Below are positions 1 to 8,236 of a DNA stretch of 40,745 nt, in pieces. Within the stretch, counting starts at the first letter, position 1, and the number at the start of each line of letters is the position of its first letter. A program made the position numbers and the translations under genes. A model generated the notes under the pieces. That model was not told the DNA's origin and did not search any database. It was given only the letters and a program-made list of their open reading frames with translations. The stretch spans positions 1-40,745 of the forward strand of contig NZ_JACTVA010000048.1 in the NCBI RefSeq assembly GCF_014490485.1. The letters are read 5' to 3'. The stretch comes from Teichococcus aerophilus (GTDB lineage: Bacteria > Pseudomonadota > Alphaproteobacteria > Acetobacterales > Acetobacteraceae).

Positions 1-315
1 GGCGGGGGCCGCCGGCTGGGCCGGGGTGGGGCTGGCGGCAGGCTGGGCGGCCTGAGCCGGCATGCTCTGGGCTGCGGGGGCCTGGACCGTGCGGGGCTGG
101 GCCGGCGCAGCGGGAGCTGCGGGGCGCGGGGCCGGCGCGGTGCCGATGGTGGCCTCGCGACGGATGGGGCTGGGGCGGGGCGGCAGGGTCAGGCGATGCG
201 CCTTGCCCACCACGGCATTCTTGGAGATTCCCATGCGACGGCCGATTTCAGCGGTCGAATGGCCTTCTGCCCAAAAGCCGCGCAGGGCCTCGATCGCCTC
301 TGGTGTCCAGTCCAT
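1..315 (-). CDS. gcrA: GcrA cell cycle regulator, C-terminus cut by window edge
   Basis: GcrA works with sigma-70 at promoters methylated by CcrM and drives cell-cycle transcription in alphaproteobacteria. The visible 105 codons begin MDWTPEAIEALRGFW and continue through a helix-turn-helix with the family core GISKNAVVGKAHRL at residues 29-42. After about residue 45 the chain becomes a long Pro/Ala/Gln-rich linker that runs off the window, as expected for GcrA, whose small C-terminal sigma-binding domain follows such a linker. The start is the ATG at 315-313, preceded on the gene strand by a GGCGGAG-like ribosome site. The gap to the next gene (316-421) would hold its promoter; no GANTC methylation site was noticed there. 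The family call is secure; the missing C-terminus is not assessed. Confidence 0.93.
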   Translation of the reverse strand, partial: MDWTPEAIEALRGFWAEGHSTAEIGRRMGISKNAVVGKAHRLTLPPRPSPIRREATIGTAPAPRPAAPAAPAQPRTVQAPAAQSMPAQAAQPAASPTPAQPAAPA

Positions 316-421
316 GGGCTCCGCCTTCCGCATTCGCTTCTACAAGATACGGTAGTTGCAGCGGCGGGGTGAACACAAGATGGGCCGCCCGCTGCCAGGG
401 CGGAAAGTTGTGGAAAACTTG

Positions 422-1504
422 TTACGCTCGCTGCCAGGTGATGCCGCGGGCACTCGCGGCTTCCTCCAGCAGGGCACGCTCATAGGTCGGGTAGAGCTGG
501 TAGCTGCGCCAGACGAACTCCTCGGCATCCATCATCGCCGTGTTGTTGGAGTACACGTGCGCGGTGGAATAGCCCAGCCCCAGCTTGCCCGCCAGGGCGG
601 GCAGGATGGGCCAGATGGCGCCGAAGCTGAAGGTGGTGGGATACACGTGGTCGCTGCCCTCCCGCACCGGCAGGCCGAGCCTGGCGCACAGGCGGCGGAC
701 GGATTCCACCAGCATCGCGCTGGTCGGGTGGTTGACGCTGTAGAGCAGCGGCTGTTCCAGCACGTGGTCCAGGAACCAGTCGCGCAGTGTCAGGTCGCCC
801 GGCACCAGCCGTTCCTCCCGCCGCCGCCATTCGTCGCGCGCGGCCTCGAACTGCGCGAAATAGCCGAGGGTGGCGAAGGTCTCCTCGGTGAAGCTGGCCA
901 GGCATTCCTCGGGCGTGTCGCCACGCAGGTAGCTGCGCACCACCACTCCGGAATTGTAGTCGCCGATGGGTGAGGCGAGGCGCTGGCCGCGCGGCAGCAG
1001 GTAGGTGATGTCCGGGAACAAGCCGGTGAAATGCAGCGGCACGTGGCCGACCACCTCGGCCCGCGTCGTCGTGCGCAGGGTGGCGGCGGCGATCTCGGCG
1101 AATTCGGGCGCGCGGGTGGCGGCGGTCACGATGATGTCGGCGCCTGCCGCCGCGCGCAGGAACGCATCCCGGTCCCGCGCGAAATGAGTGATGTCGAGCG
1201 CCATGATGGACAGCGGCCGGGCACAGACGCCGAGCAGCGCGCGGGCCATGTTCTGCGCCTGGCAGTTGCTGAGGATCAGCACGCGCGGGGCGCCGGAGCG
1301 CCAGGAGAAGAAGCTGCCGGCCGGGGGCGGCGGCGTGTGCGGGGAGCGCTTCAGCGCATCCGGATGCGTGCCGATGATGCGGCGCAGCGCCTCTGGCTCC
1401 CCGGCCGCTTCAGCCAGCGCGGCCTGAGCTTCCTTGGGTGATGGGCGGCGGCCCAGGTGGACCTGCCACAGCCATTCGGCATCCAGCAGGTCCGGCGGCG
1501 TCAA
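422..1504 (-). CDS. WcbI-like polysaccharide biosynthesis protein
   Basis: A 360-residue protein with the LILSNCQAQNMARALL segment at residues 76-91, the hallmark N-C-Q motif of the WcbI family (putative acyl/acetyltransferases with an SGNH-like fold, first known from capsule clusters). The residues before about 70 are a low-complexity, family-variable N-terminus. No signal peptide or membrane segment is evident, so it is probably cytoplasmic. The start is a TTG at 1504-1502 that overlaps the TGA of the upstream formamidase (TTGA), so translation is probably coupled. The substrate cannot be told: no capsule or LPS genes lie nearby. Pairing with a formamidase is unexpected. Confidence 0.72.
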   Translation of the reverse strand: MTPPDLLDAEWLWQVHLGRRPSPKEAQAALAEAAGEPEALRRIIGTHPDALKRSPHTPPPPAGSFFSWRSGAPRVLILSNCQAQNMARALLGVCARPLSIMALDITHFARDRDAFLRAAAGADIIVTAATRAPEFAEIAAATLRTTTRAEVVGHVPLHFTGLFPDITYLLPRGQRLASPIGDYNSGVVVRSYLRGDTPEECLASFTEETFATLGYFAQFEAARDEWRRREERLVPGDLTLRDWFLDHVLEQPLLYSVNHPTSAMLVESVRRLCARLGLPVREGSDHVYPTTFSFGAIWPILPALAGKLGLGYSTAHVYSNNTAMMDAEEFVWRSYQLYPTYERALLEEAASARGITWQRA

Positions 1505-2472
1505 AACATCAGGCCCTTCTTCAGCATGCCATGCACGCCTTTCTCGCCGTTCACCGTCTGCGTGACGTGGAAATCCACCGCCAGGGAGCAGAACTGGTAG
1601 GCATCGGCCTCCGACACGCCGGCACGGGCGACGATGAAGGCGATCATCTCACGCAGCGCCTGCTTCATCGCCAGGTCGAGATCCTCGTGGATGCCCATCG
1701 AGATGTAGTGGGTAGGTGTCTCGGCGCGCGGGAAGCGCAGCACCGGGCTGCGCGCGCCGCCGCCCTTGTGCAGCGTGAAGCGGAAATGCCCGGTCAGGCA
1801 CATCTCCAGCGCGGTAACGCAGACCTCGCCATCGCCCTGCACGCCGTGGCCGTCACCGGCGCTGAACAGCGCGCCGGGGGCGTGCACGGGCAGCCACAGC
1901 GTGGTGCCTTCCACCAGTTCCTTGTTGTCCAGGTTGCCGCCATGCGCGCGCGGTTCCTTGGTCGAGATCTGGCCCCACTCGATCGGCGGGGCGACGCCCA
2001 TGACGCCGAAGAAGGGCGAGAGCGGCAGGCTGAGGCCGCCGCCCGGGCCGAAGGGCAGCTTGCAGGTGTTGGCCGCGCGGTCCACCGGGATATGCAGCAG
2101 GCGGCGATAGGGGAAATCTTCCGGCAGGGTGCCGACCAGCGGGCGGAAATGGTTGTAGCCCCAGTCCGCGCCCAGCTCGACCTTCTCGATGAAGACCTCC
2201 AGCGCATCGCCGGCCTCGGCTCCCTCGATGGCGACGGGGCCGGTGACGATATGCGGGCCAAGTCGCGGGATACCGGCGGCATGGATGGCAGCCAGGGCCG
2301 GCGGCACCTTCAGGCCGCTTTCCGGCGGCGGCATGATCTCGGCATGGCCGGAGACGCATTCCATCACCACCGTGTCGCCCGACTGGACCGTCAGGACCGG
2401 GCCGAAACTGGCGTCGAAGGCGCCGAAGCGCACCGTCTCCGGCTTCGCGGGCAGGGTGTGGGTGGTGCTCAT
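1501..2472 (-). CDS. acetamidase/formamidase family protein
   Basis: A 323-residue protein of the FmdA/AmdA family, which hydrolyses formamide, acetamide or related short amides to ammonia and the acid in the cytoplasm. Family features seen are the N-terminal beta-rich half with MECVSGHAEIMPP, the glycine-rich stretch GPVAIEGAEAGDALEV at about residues 78-93, and the AGDGHGVQGDGEV segment near residue 205, which contains conserved acidic and histidine metal-site residues. Length fits the shorter bacterial members (about 310-320). It is the first gene of a two-gene unit with the WcbI-like gene, overlapping it by 4 bp. The upstream gap is occupied by a 250-bp repeat element. Substrate specificity is not readable. 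Confidence 0.86.
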   Translation of the reverse strand: MSTTHTLPAKPETVRFGAFDASFGPVLTVQSGDTVVMECVSGHAEIMPPPESGLKVPPALAAIHAAGIPRLGPHIVTGPVAIEGAEAGDALEVFIEKVELGADWGYNHFRPLVGTLPEDFPYRRLLHIPVDRAANTCKLPFGPGGGLSLPLSPFFGVMGVAPPIEWGQISTKEPRAHGGNLDNKELVEGTTLWLPVHAPGALFSAGDGHGVQGDGEVCVTALEMCLTGHFRFTLHKGGGARSPVLRFPRAETPTHYISMGIHEDLDLAMKQALREMIAFIVARAGVSEADAYQFCSLAVDFHVTQTVNGEKGVHGMLKKGLMF

Positions 2473-2622
2473 GGCGAGGCTCTCCGTCCGGGGCGGGCAG
2501 AGTCCCGCGCGGAGAGAATGGGGTCAAGAGGCCGTGGGCATCCGGCCAGGGCATTCGGGCAAGTTTGCGGCGGGCCCGCCCTGGCTGGCAGATGTTCGGT
2601 GGGGCGGGAGCAAGGCGAAAGG

Positions 2623-2872
2623 GAAGGCCGGGGAAAGGAATTCCCCGGGCCCCTTCTTTTCTTTTTTCGAGTTTTTTGCGTGGGGCTGTTGAAGCCGTGC
2701 GCTTGAGAGACGGCTGGGTGCGCCGGAGGTCTAGGACCTCCGGCGACTGAGGGTTCAGCCCGCGCGGCCCATTATCAAAGTCATCAAGCAGCACCCCCTC
2801 CCAGTCCTGAAGTGCCTCGCCAAACTGGCAGAAAGAGAAGAAGGGGGCCGGGGAATTCCTTCCCCGGCCTTC
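2623..2872. repeat. family I intergenic element, copy 1 (inverted orientation)
   Basis: A 250-bp element filling most of the 425-bp gap 2473-2897. It begins GAAGGCCGGGG and ends with the inverse. Each end forms a hairpin (arms CCGGGGAA/TTCCCCGG with a GGAA-type loop, lower stem GAAGG/CCTTC) followed on the inner side by a T-rich run, so each end reads as an intrinsic terminator for transcription entering the element. At 2721-2745 lies a perfect palindrome with 11-bp arms CGCCGGAGGTC and loop TAG. The right end lies 25 bp past the stop of the TctC gene (2898) and is probably its terminator. Reverse-complemented, the interior aligns along its length with 11959-12206 and 28109-28355. Confidence 0.88.
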
Positions 2873-2897
2873 CGCTCCCTACGTCCAGCGCGGCGCT

Positions 2898-3890
2898 TCA
2901 GCCTTCGAGTCTCACCCCGGCCGCCCGGGCGACGTCGCCCCATTTGCGGATTTCGCTGGCGACGAAGGCGTTGGCTTCCTCGATCGTCTGGGGCGCGGCG
3001 GCGCCGCCGAGTTCCAGCACGCGGGCGGCGATGCGGGGGTCGCGCAGCAGGGCGGTGACGTCGGTGTTCACGCGTTCGGCGATGGCGCGCGGCGTGGCGG
3101 CGGGGACGCAGAGGCCGGCCCAGCCGATGGCGTCGTAGCCGGGCAGGGTCTCGGCGATGGCCGGGACGTCGGGCAGCTGTGGCGCGCGGCCGGCGGAGGT
3201 GACGGCGATGGCCTTGATGCGGCCGCCCTGGATGTGCGGCAGGGCGCTGGCGACGCTGTCGAACATCATCGGGATGTTGCCGCCGAGCAGGTCGGCCATG
3301 GCGGGGCCGGAGCCGCGATAGGGCACGTGCGTCAGCTTGACCCCGCCGCGCGCGGCGAACATTTCCGCCGAGAGGTGCTGCGAGGTGCCGGGGCCACCGC
3401 TGCCGTAGTTGATGCCGCCGGGGTCGGCCTTCGCCGCCGCCAGCAGTTCCGGCACCGTGCTGGGCGCGAAGGCGGGGTTGGCCACGATCACCAGCGGCAC
3501 GGTGAAGACCGTGGTGATGTAGGTGAAGTCCTTCACCGCGTCGTAGGGCAGGTTCGGGATGATGCTGGGGTTGATGCCGTTGGTGCCACTGGTGGAGGCG
3601 ACCAGCGTGTAGCCATCGGCCGTGGCGCGCGCGCCGGCTTCCATGCCGACGACACCGGCGCCGCCCGCGCGGTTTTCCACCACCAGGCGCTGCGGCCACT
3701 GGCGGGAGAGTTCGTCGGCGATATAGCGCAGGATGGTGTCGGTCGCCTGGCCTGGCGGGAACGGGATGAGCAGGCGGACGGGGCGGGTAGGCCAGGGTTC
3801 GGCGGCCAGCGAGATGCCGGAGGTCGCGGCGGCGCCGGCGAGGGCGAGGCCGGCGCCGAGCAACTGGCGGCGGGCCGGGTGGCGAAGCAT
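2898..3890 (-). CDS. TctC/Bug family periplasmic solute-binding protein (orphan)
   Basis: A 330-residue tripartite tricarboxylate transporter substrate-binding protein. The N-terminus (ATG at 3890) has two arginines in ARRQLLGAG followed by a hydrophobic stretch and LAAEPWP, a Tat-like signal peptide. Mature-protein family hallmarks are WPTRPVRLLIPFPPGQATD near residues 32-50, VVENRAGGAGVVG, the HVPYRGSGPAMADLLGG ligand-loop region and a C-terminal GVRLEG. These proteins bind carboxylates or other small acids in the periplasm. No TctA or TctB membrane gene is adjacent, so it is an orphan, as is common for the large Bug expansions in Roseomonas-like and Bordetella-like genomes. A longer reading frame upstream lacks a plausible signal peptide. 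Ligand unknown. Confidence 0.93.
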   Translation of the reverse strand: MLRHPARRQLLGAGLALAGAAATSGISLAAEPWPTRPVRLLIPFPPGQATDTILRYIADELSRQWPQRLVVENRAGGAGVVGMEAGARATADGYTLVASTSGTNGINPSIIPNLPYDAVKDFTYITTVFTVPLVIVANPAFAPSTVPELLAAAKADPGGINYGSGGPGTSQHLSAEMFAARGGVKLTHVPYRGSGPAMADLLGGNIPMMFDSVASALPHIQGGRIKAIAVTSAGRAPQLPDVPAIAETLPGYDAIGWAGLCVPAATPRAIAERVNTDVTALLRDPRIAARVLELGGAAAPQTIEEANAFVASEIRKWGDVARAAGVRLEG

Positions 3891-4027
3891 GAGCAGTCTC
3901 CGGACAGAAAATCCGCACCGGTATGCTGTTGGCCGAAGGGGCCGATCAAGTGAGTGGGGCTGTCCTATCTGTCGGCGGGGCGCGCTGAAGAGCAGGGCGC
4001 TGCCCATGTTCCGGCCAGCAAACCGGC

Positions 4028-4092
4028 AGAAAAAAGAAGGATCAAACCTGTAGGTTTGATGGGGAGTTCCCTCCCTGGCCTTTCTTTCGCTT
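4028..4092 (-). terminator. terminator for the ABC exporter gene; solo family II-type repeat end
   Basis: Read on the minus strand, this has GGCCAGGGAGGGAACTCCCC followed by a hairpin with arms ATCAAACC/GGTTTGAT (4041-4060, 4-nt loop) and then CCTTCTTTTTT, an intrinsic terminator about 85 bp past the ABC exporter stop. The layout (GGCCAGGGR box, perfect hairpin, YTTCTT run) is the same as the right ends of the repeats at 6534-6819 and 20608-20890, but the hairpin sequence differs completely while pairing is kept. No matching left end was found, so it is called a solo or decayed end. Confidence 0.68.
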
Positions 4093-4176
4093 CCGGCGCT
4101 GACCGGCGGCGGATCGACGCGGCAGGCAAGCCCCGATCGTCTGCCTGACCGCGCGAGGGGCGTCGTCGGTGATGCT

Positions 4177-6042
4177 CTAGGCGCCGATGAAGCCGCCGGA
4201 TTGCCGCTGCCACAGCCGGGCGTAGGGGCCGTCCTGCTCCAGCAGCTGGGCGTGGGTGCCTTGCTCGACGATGCGGCCGTGTTCCAGCACCACCAGCCGG
4301 TCCATGGAGGAGAGGGTGGAGAGGCGGTGGGCGATGGCGATGACCGTCTTGCCCTGCATCAGCCGGTCCAGCGACTGCTGGATGGCGGCCTCGACTTCGG
4401 AATCGAGCGCGCTGGTGGCTTCGTCCAGCACCAGGATGGGGGCGTTCTTCAGCAGCACGCGGGCGATGGCGACGCGCTGCCGCTGGCCGCCGGAAAGCTT
4501 GACGCCGCGTTCGCCCACATGGGCGTCGTAGCCGGTGCGGCCGCGCCAGTCGGACAGGTCGTGGATGAAGGCTTCGGCCTCGGCATCGCGGGCCGCCTGC
4601 TCGATCTGTTCCTGGGTGGCGTCGGGGCGGCCGTAGCGGATGTTGTCGCGGATGGAGCGGTGCAGCAGGGCGGTATCCTGCGTCACCATGCCGATGGCGC
4701 CGCGCAGGCTTTCCTGCGTGACAGTGCCGATATCCTGGCCATCGACCAGGATGCGGCCGCCCTCCGGGGTGAAGAAGCGCAGCAGCAGGTTGACCGCCGT
4801 GGTCTTGCCGGCGCCGGAATGGCCGACGAGACCCACGCGCTCCCCCGGCCGGATGCGGAGGTCGAGGTCCTGCAGCACGCCGCTGTCCCGCCCATAGGCG
4901 AAGCGGACATGCTGGAAGTCGATCTCGCCCTTGGTGACGCGCAGCGGCTGGGCGCCTTCCGGGTCCGGCGCCGTGGGGGGCACGGCGATGCTGCCGGTGG
5001 CTTCCTGCACCACGCCGATATTCTCGAAGATGCCGGCCACGTTGAAGGCGACCCAGCCGGAGATGTTGGCGATCTGCCAGGCCATCGGCAGCGCGGCGGC
5101 GACGGTGGCGACCGGGATGTCCCCCCGGTTCCACAGCGTCAGGGAAATGGCCGCCATGCTGGTCAGCATGATGGCGTTGAGGGTGGAGAGCATCAGGCTG
5201 TTCAGCGTGACCAGCCGCATCTGCCGCTGGAAGGCGGCGGTGAGGCCGAGCATGCCTTCGCGGACGAAGGCGTCCTCCTGCTCCGACTTTGCGAACAGCT
5301 TGAGGGTGAGGATGTTGGTGTAGCTGTCGACGATGCGTCCGGTCAGCAGGCTGCGCTGTTCGCTGGCGACGCGGGCCCGCACCCGCATGCGCGGCACGAC
5401 GTAGCGCAGCAGGCAGGCATAGGCGACGAACCACAGCAGGATGGGCGCGGCCAGCCACAGATCGGCGGTGGCGAGGTAGATGATGGCGCCGGTGCCGTAG
5501 ACCAGGATGTACCAGACGGCGTTGATGGACTGCATCACGCTCTCACGCAGCGCCGGGCCGGCCTGCATGACGCGGTTGGCGATGCGGCCGGCGAAATCTT
5601 CCTGGAAGAAGGCCCAGCCCTGGCGGACGACGTGCCAGTGGCTCTGCCAGCGGATCAGGCTGGTGACGGTGGCGTTGATGGCCTGCTGGCCGACCAGGTT
5701 CTGCGTGAAGATGGCCAGCGGGCGGGCGATGAGCAGCACCGCGGCCATGCCCAGCAGCGGTGCCCAGGCCTCGGCGAACAGGGTGCCGGGGGCGTGGCTG
5801 CCGAGCAGGCCGATGACATGGCCGATGAAGACCGGGATGAGGCCGTCGAGCAGCGCGACGGCCAGGCCCGCGATGAACAGCAGCACGAAGAGCAGCCGCG
5901 CCTGGCGGATGAAGTACCAGTAGAAGCCGAGCAGGTTGGCCGGCGGCGGCTGCACCGGCACGGGGACGCCGAAGGCCGCGCTGGCGTTCTGGCCGGGTGG
6001 CGTGACAGGGTCGATCAGCGATTCGAGGGGGAGGCGGGGCAT
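4177..6042 (-). CDS. ABC exporter, fused membrane and ATPase domains (MsbA-like)
   Basis: A 621-residue half-transporter of the type I ABC exporter class. About six transmembrane segments lie between residues 35 and 340, beginning GFYWYFIRQARLLFVLLFIAG. The C-terminal ATPase has Walker A GHSGAGKT near 407-414, the signature LSGGQRQR, Walker B ILVLDEATSALD and the switch histidine in AIAHRL. Such proteins work as dimers in the inner membrane and flip lipids, peptides or drugs outward. The start is taken at ATG 6040-6042 (MPRLPLESL); longer upstream frames have no family match. The stop TAG lies inside an ATGCTCTAG-type repeat end. It is transcribed divergently from the small membrane gene at 6131. 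Substrate is not predictable. Confidence 0.9.
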   Translation of the reverse strand: MPRLPLESLIDPVTPPGQNASAAFGVPVPVQPPPANLLGFYWYFIRQARLLFVLLFIAGLAVALLDGLIPVFIGHVIGLLGSHAPGTLFAEAWAPLLGMAAVLLIARPLAIFTQNLVGQQAINATVTSLIRWQSHWHVVRQGWAFFQEDFAGRIANRVMQAGPALRESVMQSINAVWYILVYGTGAIIYLATADLWLAAPILLWFVAYACLLRYVVPRMRVRARVASEQRSLLTGRIVDSYTNILTLKLFAKSEQEDAFVREGMLGLTAAFQRQMRLVTLNSLMLSTLNAIMLTSMAAISLTLWNRGDIPVATVAAALPMAWQIANISGWVAFNVAGIFENIGVVQEATGSIAVPPTAPDPEGAQPLRVTKGEIDFQHVRFAYGRDSGVLQDLDLRIRPGERVGLVGHSGAGKTTAVNLLLRFFTPEGGRILVDGQDIGTVTQESLRGAIGMVTQDTALLHRSIRDNIRYGRPDATQEQIEQAARDAEAEAFIHDLSDWRGRTGYDAHVGERGVKLSGGQRQRVAIARVLLKNAPILVLDEATSALDSEVEAAIQQSLDRLMQGKTVIAIAHRLSTLSSMDRLVVLEHGRIVEQGTHAQLLEQDGPYARLWQRQSGGFIGA

Positions 6043-6130
6043 GCGGGCAGGCAGGACCCGACCCGTGCCGGAGTCAAGGCACGCGCGAGTGACAGGGCGC
6101 TCACCCCTGGGCGCCTGGCGGAGGAATGGC

Positions 6131-6460
6131 ATGCGGCGACCCGGCTTCATCCTGCTGAACGGCCTGGCCTGGGTGGGCATCCTGGCGCTGGCGGGGCTGG
6201 CGCTGGCGGTGGTGCGGTTGCTGGGCTTCCCCGGCGTGCTGATCCTGGGGCTGCTGACGACGCTGATCTGCGTCAGCGCCGACCTCTCCCGCGACGTGCC
6301 GACCTGGAGCCGGGGCATGTTCGAGTCGCGTGGCACGCGGCGGACGGAGGCGGAGCGGGAGGACGGGCGGCAGGATGCGGCGAGCCTGGGCTACTACCGG
6401 GGCTGCGGCTTCGTGCTGATCGCGGCCGGGTTGGCCGGGACGGTGTGGGAGCTTTGGTGA
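6131..6460 (+). CDS. small membrane protein, unknown function
   Basis: A 109-residue protein starting MRRPGFILLNGLAWVG, with a good ribosome site GGAGG six bases before the ATG. It has two adjacent hydrophobic segments (about residues 7-28 and 32-50), a charged middle (RTEAEREDGRQD) and a third hydrophobic segment near the C-terminus (CGFVLIAAGLAGTVWELW). I do not recognise a family. It shares an 88-bp intergenic region with the divergent ABC exporter. A family II repeat follows 74 bp downstream. Coding is supported by the ribosome site, the membrane pattern and the lack of a better frame. Confidence 0.66.
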   Translation: MRRPGFILLNGLAWVGILALAGLALAVVRLLGFPGVLILGLLTTLICVSADLSRDVPTWSRGMFESRGTRRTEAEREDGRQDAASLGYYRGCGFVLIAAGLAGTVWELW

Positions 6461-6533
6461 GGCTGCCGCCTTGCCGGTGAGAGTGCGGAGGCGGGCTGCC
6501 TGGGTCGAGGGGCCACGGGCCCGTCCAAGCGGG

Positions 6534-6819
6534 GTCGACATTCGGCCCTGGATAGGAAGGCCAGGGGAGGAATTCCCCGGACCCCATCCTTCTTTTGCGA
6601 GTCTTTCGGGCGTGGCTGTGGCGGCGTTGGCCTTTTCAGGCCAGGGGCGGGGTCATGCCGGAGGCTGATGGTTCAGCCGAGATGACTCTTTCTCACGGCT
6701 GCAACTGCCGGTTCCGAAGCCCCACGCCAACTAACAGAAGAAAGATGGCGTAAACGTATACGTTTACGCAGGTGAATTCTTTCCCCTGACCTTCCCTCTC
6801 GCCTAAGCCGAATGTCGAC
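6534..6819. repeat. family II intergenic element, copy 1
   Basis: A 286-bp element filling most of the 6461-6891 gap. Its outermost 12 bases are a perfect inverted repeat, GTCGACATTCGG at 6534-6545 and CCGAATGTCGAC at 6808-6819. Inside the left end is a terminator-like hairpin GGAAGGCCAGGGGAGGAATT with a T-rich tail. The right end has the matching GGGGAA box in inverse plus a perfect 22-bp palindrome at 6748-6769 (half GCGTAAACGTA). The segment 6653-6676 has a CCGGAGGCTGATGGTTCAGCC block resembling the core-flank of family I. It lies between convergent genes ending at 6460 and 6892 and probably terminates both. It aligns with 20608-20890. Confidence 0.84.
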
Positions 6820-6891
6820 TGGCCCGAGCCGGGAAGGGGGCGAATGCGCCCACAGGGCAGGCATGGCGCGCCGCATTCCTGGCCCGCGTGT

Positions 6892-8064
6892 TCAGTGCTC
6901 CATCGCCCGCGTCTCGGTCCGCACGGCCTGGGAGGAGAGGGAAGCTTCGGCGAGGGCGGGGAAGGTGCCGGGGGATACCCAGCGCACCATGTCCGTCTCG
7001 CCGCTGAAGAGGTCCGGCACCTCGGCGGCTTCCGGCGCGGTGCGGACGACAATGCCGTGCAGCATGAGCTGCGAGGGCGGGTCCGTCTCCCGCGCCGGGG
7101 GCAGCACCCGCAGGCCGAGCGTGCCGTCCGGCAGGTCCGCCTCCGGCGTCAGCGGGCGGAAGGAGAACAGCATGCCGGCCTGCGGCGCGCGCCAGTCCGG
7201 GCTGAAATAGATGTTGGTCAGGCGCTGGGGGTGCGTCTGCCGCCCCTGCAGCTCGGCGATGCCGTGGGAGGATTTCTGGTCCAGGCAGAGGGCGACGGCG
7301 CGGGAGGCCGGCGGCACCTGGAAGTGCACCGCGCCGTCCCGCGGCGTCAGCAGGGCGAATGTTTCCTGCAGCAGGGAGGTGCCGCGCGTCATCGTCTCCC
7401 CGCCGAACTGGGCGGCGAGGTCGACCAGGCTGTGCCGGGCGATCGATTCCAGGATGACGCGGGCGGCGGGGCGGCGCTGGGCCTGCAGGCGGGGCAGGCT
7501 CTCGACGATCAGGCGGGAGATCTGCTGGCCGAACCATTCGTGCACATGCACGGGGTCGCGGAAGAAGCCGTCGGGGCCGGTGCCCGGCCGGGCGGCCATG
7601 GCCTGCCGGAGCAGATCGTAGCCATCGAAGAAGGGCAGGTTGAGGCGGCGCGCGACGTCCCGCGCCCGGGCCTGCACTTCCGGCGGCCGTGCCAGCAGGT
7701 TGGGGGAGGGCAGGATCAGCAGCACCGGCAGGCAGCCGGTGGCGAGTACGCGGCGGCACAGATCCATCACCGCCTGGGTCCAGCTTTCCGGCTCCACATG
7801 GCCGGTATCCATCCAGCGGCCGTCATTCACGCAGAGGTCGAGGATGCAGAACTGGTAGCGGGAGAAATCCACCCTGTCCGCCCGGTAGAAGACGAAGCCG
7901 CTGGTACTGGCGCCGAGGGAGTAGTTGTCGAAGCGCGACAGCGCGGCCGAGTGCCGGAAGTAATCCGCGTAGCCACCCTTGATGACGCCGTTGGAGGTAC
8001 CGAGCAGGCAGACGGAGAAGGCATCGTGCCCCGGTGTCGCTTCGGCGCCTTGCTGGGGCTGCAT
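6892..8064 (-). CDS. SGNH/GDSL-hydrolase-like protein
   Basis: A 390-residue protein whose first 200 residues resemble the SGNH hydrolase fold: block I LLGTSNGV with the candidate nucleophile Ser24, block II glycine in SLGASTSG near 49-56, block III asparagine in LCVND (Asn80), and block V DPVHVHE with Asp170 and His173. The C-terminal half (about 210-390) is a beta-rich region of unknown type. There is no clear signal peptide, so it is probably cytoplasmic. The architecture resembles carbohydrate O-acyl esterases or transferases acting on surface glycans, but no glycan cluster is present here. The ATG at 8062-8064 is used; no strong ribosome site is seen. Confidence 0.7.
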   Translation of the reverse strand: MQPQQGAEATPGHDAFSVCLLGTSNGVIKGGYADYFRHSAALSRFDNYSLGASTSGFVFYRADRVDFSRYQFCILDLCVNDGRWMDTGHVEPESWTQAVMDLCRRVLATGCLPVLLILPSPNLLARPPEVQARARDVARRLNLPFFDGYDLLRQAMAARPGTGPDGFFRDPVHVHEWFGQQISRLIVESLPRLQAQRRPAARVILESIARHSLVDLAAQFGGETMTRGTSLLQETFALLTPRDGAVHFQVPPASRAVALCLDQKSSHGIAELQGRQTHPQRLTNIYFSPDWRAPQAGMLFSFRPLTPEADLPDGTLGLRVLPPARETDPPSQLMLHGIVVRTAPEAAEVPDLFSGETDMVRWVSPGTFPALAEASLSSQAVRTETRAMEH

Positions 8065-8139
8065 GAATCTTCCTTCGTATGGACGGGCCGGAGACCGTGG
8101 TCCGGCGCAGGCACGGGGCTGGTGGGCCAGGGTGGGTGG

Positions 8140-8236
8140 CTAGAGCGTGATGGCCTGCGGTGACATCACCGGGAAGCCTGAATCACGCGGTCAGGCAAAG
8201 GCGTGGAGCGGGGTGCGCGGACGCATCATGCTCTAG
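8140..8236. repeat. short palindromic element with CTAGAGC ends
   Basis: A 97-bp sequence with near-perfect inverted ends, CTAGAGCGTGATG at 8140-8152 and CATCATGCTCTAG at 8224-8236 (one mismatch). Repeats with CTAGAGCATGATC-like ends are scattered widely in alphaproteobacterial intergenic regions; this looks like a local version. Its right end supplies the TAG stop of corA (8233-8235). Related ends ATGCTCTAG and GCTCTAG lie exactly at the stops of the genes ending at 4177 and 22171. Confidence 0.68.

Noticed and set aside
408-416. A TGTGGAAAA sequence resembling a DnaA box
   Set aside because: Single site with a mismatch in the core and no others nearby.
4201-6480. Long plus-strand open frame (759 codons) antisense to the ABC exporter
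   Set aside because: GC-rich shadow frame: composition is His/Gly/Asp-rich, no domain, no ribosome site, while the opposite strand has full ABC motifs.
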